From positions 124,001 to 188,000 of the forward strand of contig CAKPRG010000001.1 of NCBI GenBank assembly GCA_934182465.1: a stretch of DNA of 64,000 nucleotides. Reading direction: 5' to 3'. The position numbers and the translations under genes were made by a program. Of the stretch, positions 60,108-64,000 are shown piece by piece. The stretch comes from an uncultured Clostridia bacterium (GTDB lineage Bacteria; Bacillota; Clostridia; TANB77; CAG-508). The notes beneath the pieces are model-generated. The model worked only from the letters and a program-made list of their open reading frames with translations. It searched no databases and was not told the origin of the DNA. Every line of letters starts with the position of its first letter. Positions within the stretch are counted from its first letter, which is position 1.

Positions 60108-62378
60108 TTATTTTTCGTCAGCTTCAGATTTTTTCTCTTTATGGTTTCTTATAATGTCTACTATATAAGTTATTGCTATACATACAACTGACATTCCTAT
60201 TAAGATTGCAAAATATTGACCTTTATAGTTTGTTGCTGATGGTACTAAAATTTCTTTTAGTAATTTAATTGTATATGTCATTGGTAAGAATGGATTTAAT
60301 GCTCTAAATCCTTTATCAATTGTCTCAACTGGGAATGTTCCTCCTGCAGCTGCTAATTGTAATACTAATATAATAAGTGCTAATAATTTTCCAACATCTC
60401 CGAAATTTCTAATTAAGAATTGGATTATACTCATAAATGTTATTCCTATAACAATACTTGCTCCATAATATAATGCTGTATTTTCTATATTTAATCCTAA
60501 GCCATGTTTTAATAAGAAACTTGTTACTAATCCATCTAAAACCCCAATAGCTAAATAAATTGCATTTTGTAAAAATTTATTTTTTTCATTACTATCTAAT
60601 ACACCAAATCTATTTTTTTGGTCATAATATAATACTACATAACACATTAAAGCTCCTACCCATAATCCTATACATAAGAATAATGGTGTAAATGCTATAC
60701 CATAAGAACTTACTTCTCCATAGCTTTCTTCTTTAAATTCTACTGGATTTTCTACGAAATCACTTAAACCATTTAATTTCTTAATTTCTTCATTTGCTTT
60801 AGTTATTCCATCATCAACACCTGTTTTTAAAGTATTAATTCCATCTATTAATTCAATACTTCCATTATATGCTGAATTTGATCCTGTACTAATTGTATTT
60901 AATGCTCCATCTATTGTTTTTGAACTACTATCTAATTTAGCTAAACCTTCAGATAATGTTTCACTACCGTTTTTTAAAGTTGTTGTTCCATTTTTTAAAG
61001 AACTAATTCCTGAATTTAAAGAATCAATTCCACCCTCAACTTGTTCTGTTGCTTTTTGTAAAGTTGCAATTCCATTTGTAAGAGTTGATAAATTAGATGT
61101 ACTTGAAACTAATTTATCAGTTCCTTCTTTTAAGCTATTTGCTCCTGTTGTAACAGTATTTGCTGAATTAATTAAGCTATTTGCTCCATTTTCTAACTCA
61201 TCATTTGATTTACTTAATTGTGTTGCACCAGCAGATAATTGATTTCCTACTGTTTTTAAAGTTGCAAATGGATCTTCTTTTAAAGTTCCATCTGTATTCA
61301 CTAGTAAAGCTTTTGCTGTACCATATAATTGTTGCATTGTAGCATCTGATAATGCTGTTGGATTAGCTGAACAATATGCTAATATTCCTTTTAATATACC
61401 AGTTGTTGAATCAGCTAAATTGTTTACTTGACTTACATATGCTGGTAAACCATTTTCTACTTTTTTAGCTCCTTCAACATATTTTAAAATTCCATTTGAT
61501 AATTTTGTTGTACCTGTTACATAAGTATTAATACCTTCATTTAAACTTGTTGCTCCTGAATTTAAAGTACTAATTCCTGCTTGTAATTGTTGAACTCCTG
61601 AACCACCTTGTTCCAAAAGTGATTTTGTTCCATTGTTTATTTGCTCCATTGCACCATCTAATTGTTTACCACCATCTGATAATGTATTAACACCATTATT
61701 TACTTGTGATATACCAGAATTTAATGATGTACTTCCTTGATAAGCACTTGTTACACCTTCATCAAATTGTTTGTAATTGTTGCTTAAAGTTGTTGTTCCA
61801 TCACTTAATTCTTTTAAACCATTACTTAAAGTTGTTGTTCCATCTAGTAATTCTTGTGTTCCGTCAGATACATCTTGTAAACTATTTGGAACATCTTTTA
61901 TATTATCTGCTAATGTATCTACAACTTTTGAACTTACTTTTGAACGTAAATTTGTTTCAATTGTTTTCATAGCACTATTAATTATTTGTGTTGCTAAATA
62001 GTTTGTTGCTTTGTTAGGTGTATAAGTAATTGTAGCAACTTGTTTGTTTTCTTCTTTTGCACTATTTAAGTATTCTGTAAAATTTTCTGGAATCATTATC
62101 ATTGCATAATAACTTCCATCTTGTAGACCTTTATTGGCATCTTCTAAAGATACATCTTGTATATTAAAAGTACCATCATCTTTTAATTCATCTACAAATT
62201 CTTTTCCTTGATTTTCTTTTGTGTTACCTTTATCAAGGTTAACAATAGCAATTTTTATATCTGTTAAATTTCCATATGGATCCCAATAAGATTTTAAGTA
62301 GAAAAAACTATAAATTATTGGAATTAATAAAACAACAATAAAAATGCATACTTTTAAAATGTTATTCTTTTTCTTCAT
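60108..62378 (-). CDS. YhgE/Pip domain membrane protein (phage-infection-protein family)
   Basis: A 756-aa protein with an N-terminal membrane helix (about 8-28) and the YhgE/Pip N domain (NLTDIKIAIVNLDKGNTKEN). A very long outer region (about 150-520) is made of near-heptad repeats of the type LxxGxxxLxxG, giving a long fibre or coiled coil. At the C-terminus lie about five to six membrane helices of the ABC-2 kind (about 560-740). Pip in Lactococcus is a phage receptor; other members resemble exporter or secretion components. It is co-transcribed with the TetR regulator upstream, whose 3' end it overlaps by 17 bp. Confidence 0.9.
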   Translation of the reverse strand: MKKKNNILKVCIFIVVLLIPIIYSFFYLKSYWDPYGNLTDIKIAIVNLDKGNTKENQGKEFVDELKDDGTFNIQDVSLEDANKGLQDGSYYAMIMIPENFTEYLNSAKEENKQVATITYTPNKATNYLATQIINSAMKTIETNLRSKVSSKVVDTLADNIKDVPNSLQDVSDGTQELLDGTTTLSNGLKELSDGTTTLSNNYKQFDEGVTSAYQGSTSLNSGISQVNNGVNTLSDGGKQLDGAMEQINNGTKSLLEQGGSGVQQLQAGISTLNSGATSLNEGINTYVTGTTKLSNGILKYVEGAKKVENGLPAYVSQVNNLADSTTGILKGILAYCSANPTALSDATMQQLYGTAKALLVNTDGTLKEDPFATLKTVGNQLSAGATQLSKSNDELENGANSLINSANTVTTGANSLKEGTDKLVSSTSNLSTLTNGIATLQKATEQVEGGIDSLNSGISSLKNGTTTLKNGSETLSEGLAKLDSSSKTIDGALNTISTGSNSAYNGSIELIDGINTLKTGVDDGITKANEEIKKLNGLSDFVENPVEFKEESYGEVSSYGIAFTPLFLCIGLWVGALMCYVVLYYDQKNRFGVLDSNEKNKFLQNAIYLAIGVLDGLVTSFLLKHGLGLNIENTALYYGASIVIGITFMSIIQFLIRNFGDVGKLLALIILVLQLAAAGGTFPVETIDKGFRALNPFLPMTYTIKLLKEILVPSATNYKGQYFAILIGMSVVCIAITYIVDIIRNHKEKKSEADEK

Positions 62379-62949
62379 TAATCTCCCTCTCTCCTAATCC
62401 ATTTTTTAAAATATCTAAAATAGTTTTGGCAATTTCTTCTTCGTCAAGCTTTTCTCTAGTTTCGCTCCAATCAAACATTAATGCTATATACATTTTATAA
62501 ACTAAAAAAGTTACAACTTCTGGATTTTCTTTTTTTATATATCCTTTGTCCATTGCATTTTTTACAATATCATATATATAGCTTTGGATTTGTTCATCAA
62601 TTAAATTTAAAGTTTTACTTGCAATAGAGCTTTTTAATACTTCTGCCTCATTTGTCATTAATTTAAAAAATTGTCTTTTATTTTTGTATTTAATTAACTG
62701 AAATATAATTTGATGAACTGCTTCAAAAAAATCTAAATCCTCTTTTTCTATGTCTTCAACTATTTTTTTCATATTATCTAATTCTTCTTGAATAAAATAT
62801 TTAAATAGTTCTTCTTTACTAGAAAAGTAAGTATATACTGTTTTTTTAGTAACTCCTGCTTCTCTAGCAATTTCATCCATAGAAACTTTTTTGAATCCAA
62901 ATTTATAAAATAACTTTCTTGCAGCATCAACTATTTGCTTCTCTTTCAT
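62362..62949 (-). CDS. TetR-family regulator of the YhgE/Pip gene
   Basis: A 195-aa protein from ATG 62949 (AAGGAGGTG 5 nt upstream; open frame before this is not used). The HTH is at about 8-55 (KLFYKFGFKKVSMDEIAREA, then VTKKTVYTYFSSKEELFKYF), followed by a helical ligand domain. It is first in a two-gene operon with YhgE/Pip and probably autoregulates through sites around its -10 region (ATACTACTATACTATT...AGTATACTAT). Confidence 0.9.
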   Translation of the reverse strand: MKEKQIVDAARKLFYKFGFKKVSMDEIAREAGVTKKTVYTYFSSKEELFKYFIQEELDNMKKIVEDIEKEDLDFFEAVHQIIFQLIKYKNKRQFFKLMTNEAEVLKSSIASKTLNLIDEQIQSYIYDIVKNAMDKGYIKKENPEVVTFLVYKMYIALMFDWSETREKLDEEEIAKTILDILKNGLGEREINEEKE

Positions 62950-62992
62950 ATTGCACCTCCTTAGATATACTACTATACTATTTCCGTACTCT

Positions 62993-63021
62993 AGTATACT
63001 ATCTTTTATAGTCATTGTCAA
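62993..63021 (-). promoter_or_regulatory. Promoter of the TetR-YhgE/Pip operon with overlapping operator
   Basis: On the minus strand TTGACA (63016-63021), exactly 17 bp, TATACT (62993-62998). The palindrome AGTATACT (62993-63000) overlaps the -10, and related ACTATACT lies ~20 bp downstream, so the repressor could cover the promoter. Confidence 0.75.
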
Positions 63022-63085
63022 TACTTTTAACAAATATGTAGAAATTAATTATATAATTCTACACATTCCTTGGCAAAGTCTTTTA

Positions 63086-63125
63086 TATAACAAAATAGGT
63101 GGTAATTTTTATTACCACCTATTTT
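63086..63125 (-). terminator. Terminator of the ABC-F gene
   Basis: A 14-bp perfect stem AAAATAGGTGGTAA (63092-63105) / TTACCACCTATTTT (63112-63125), ending in T-runs on both strands. Confidence 0.8.
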
Positions 63126-63157
63126 ATCTTTTTATAATTATTTTTAATATTCTTAAA

Positions 63158-64000
63158 TTATTTATTTTTTTGTTCTTCTAAATATTCATCATATGTGCAT
63201 TCTCTTATTACAACATTATTATTTGAAATATCTATGATTTTGTTTGCTACTGTTTGCATTAATTGATGATCGTGTGATGTAAATATCATGATTCCTTTAT
63301 ATTTTTTCATACCTTCGTTTAAAGCTGTGATACTTTCCATGTCTAAATGGTTTGTTGGTTCATCAAACATTAAAAAGTTTGCACCAGAAAGCATAAGTTT
63401 TGATAAAACACATCTTACTTTTTCTCCACCAGATAATACTGTAACATCTTTTAATGCTTCTTCACCTGAAAATAACATTCTTCCTAAAAATCCTCTAACA
63501 TAAGTCTCATCTGGATCTTTTGAGTATTGGCGAAGCCAGTCCACAATGCTCATTTTATCTTGGAAAAGATAATTATTATCTTTTGGGAAATAATCTTTTG
63601 AAATTGTTGTTCCAAAATTAATTTCTCCTGAATCTGGTTCTAATTCTCCTGCTAAAATTTGAAATAATACTGTTTTAGCAATTTCATTATCAGATAATAA
63701 AGCAACTTTATCTTCTCTTTTTATTGTAAATGTTAAATTATCTAATATTTTTTCTCCATTAATTGTTTTAGTTAGATTTTTTACCTCTAATACTTCTTTT
63801 CCTTGCTCTCTATCTGGTTTAAAGTCAATATATGGATATTTTCTATTTGATGGTTTAATTTCATCTAGTTCAATTTTTTCTAATGATTTTTTTCTAGATG
63901 TTGCTTGTTTTGATTTTGAAGCATTAGCACTAAATCTTGCAATAAATTCTTGCAATTCTTTAATTCTTTCTTCTTTCTTTTTGTTAGCTTCTTTCATTTG
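63158..64000 (-). CDS. ABC-F family ATPase (YkpA/YbiT-like), C-terminal part
   Basis: The frame is open to the right edge, so only the last ~280 residues are seen: the end of the interdomain linker (basic, KKKEERIKELQEFIARFSAN) and the second nucleotide-binding domain. It has the signature LSGGEKVRC, Walker B and the ABC-F DEPTNHLDME, and switch HDH. The Walker A position reads LLSDNEIAKTVLFQ, which lacks the usual glycines; this is normal for the YkpA/YbiT branch. ABC-F proteins act on ribosomes, for translation or antibiotic protection. There are no membrane domains. Confidence 0.9.
   Translation of the reverse strand, partial: QMKEANKKKEERIKELQEFIARFSANASKSKQATSRKKSLEKIELDEIKPSNRKYPYIDFKPDREQGKEVLEVKNLTKTINGEKILDNLTFTIKREDKVALLSDNEIAKTVLFQILAGELEPDSGEINFGTTISKDYFPKDNNYLFQDKMSIVDWLRQYSKDPDETYVRGFLGRMLFSGEEALKDVTVLSGGEKVRCVLSKLMLSGANFLMFDEPTNHLDMESITALNEGMKKYKGIMIFTSHDHQLMQTVANKIIDISNNNVVIRECTYDEYLEEQKNK

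Noticed and set aside
60780..61900. Apparent tandem DNA repeats
   Set aside because: They come from the LxxGxxxLxxG protein repeats of the YhgE/Pip protein; the DNA units vary in sequence and are not CRISPR or satellite repeats.
63650..63720. Degenerate Walker A in the ABC-F protein as a sign of inactivity
   Set aside because: The LLSDNEIAKTVLFQ form is usual for the second domain of the YkpA/YbiT branch.

Overview
The window is strongly AT-rich, with short intergenic gaps, good AGGAGG-type ribosome binding sites and Gram-positive cell-envelope genes: a DacA-type D,D-carboxypeptidase, an LCP ligase, ComEA, HtrA, CvpA and a YhgE/Pip protein. A Spo0A-like regulator, an AgrC-like kinase, a bile salt hydrolase-type enzyme and a single-module NRPS point to a host- or gut-associated member of the Clostridia (Bacillota). 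I cannot name the species.

Layout. 0-14.6 kb is chromosomal: ComEA/hydrolase, DacA, a small agr/Spo0A-like regulatory patch with a secreted protein, an ECF sigma/anti-sigma pair, the rRNA methyltransferase RlmCD, an LCP protein, CvpA/DUF5711, a choloylglycine hydrolase and MazG. 14.9-31.76 kb is one integrated element bounded by 24-bp imperfect repeats. It carries a tyrosine integrase, excisionase, replication initiator and DnaC-like loader, a full type I restriction-modification operon with an extra gene, an MqsR/Panacea-type toxin-antitoxin pair, and a ubiquitin-like/E1/DUF6527 operon. 31.9-47.2 kb is chromosomal again: a pyrophosphatase-glyoxalase fusion, three tRNA genes, a second sigma operon, a VbhA/Fic pair, a block of probably acquired genes, and HtrA. 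47.4-57.6 kb runs mostly on the + strand: an NRPS with condensation, adenylation, carrier and reductase domains, followed by two related sensor kinases and an HD-GYP response regulator. 57.8-64 kb holds Tex, YhgE/Pip with its TetR regulator, and the end of an ABC-F ATPase.

The most unusual observation is a reading-frame pattern. Four genes of recognisable families (comEA, rlmCD, a DUF3592-like gene, and the NRPS) are each split by a +1 shift. In all four the zero-frame codon at the break is CGG, preceded by a codon ending in A and followed by A or T, so that skipping one base gives a glycine codon (GGA or GGT). By eye I found only ten in-frame CGG codons in the whole window. The other six lie in four genes that are partial, on the integrated element, or look acquired. 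The two tRNA-Arg genes here (ACG and TCT) should not read CGG. This looks like +1 frameshifting at a hungry or unassigned CGG codon, similar in logic to the yeast Ty1 site. A shared sequencing or assembly artefact is the main alternative.

Other leads are a four-copy intergenic repeat placed downstream of minus-strand genes, integration of the element at what seems to be a secondary site while it carries a 3' half of an initiator tRNA, and a compact ubiquitin-like operon with a possible membrane effector.
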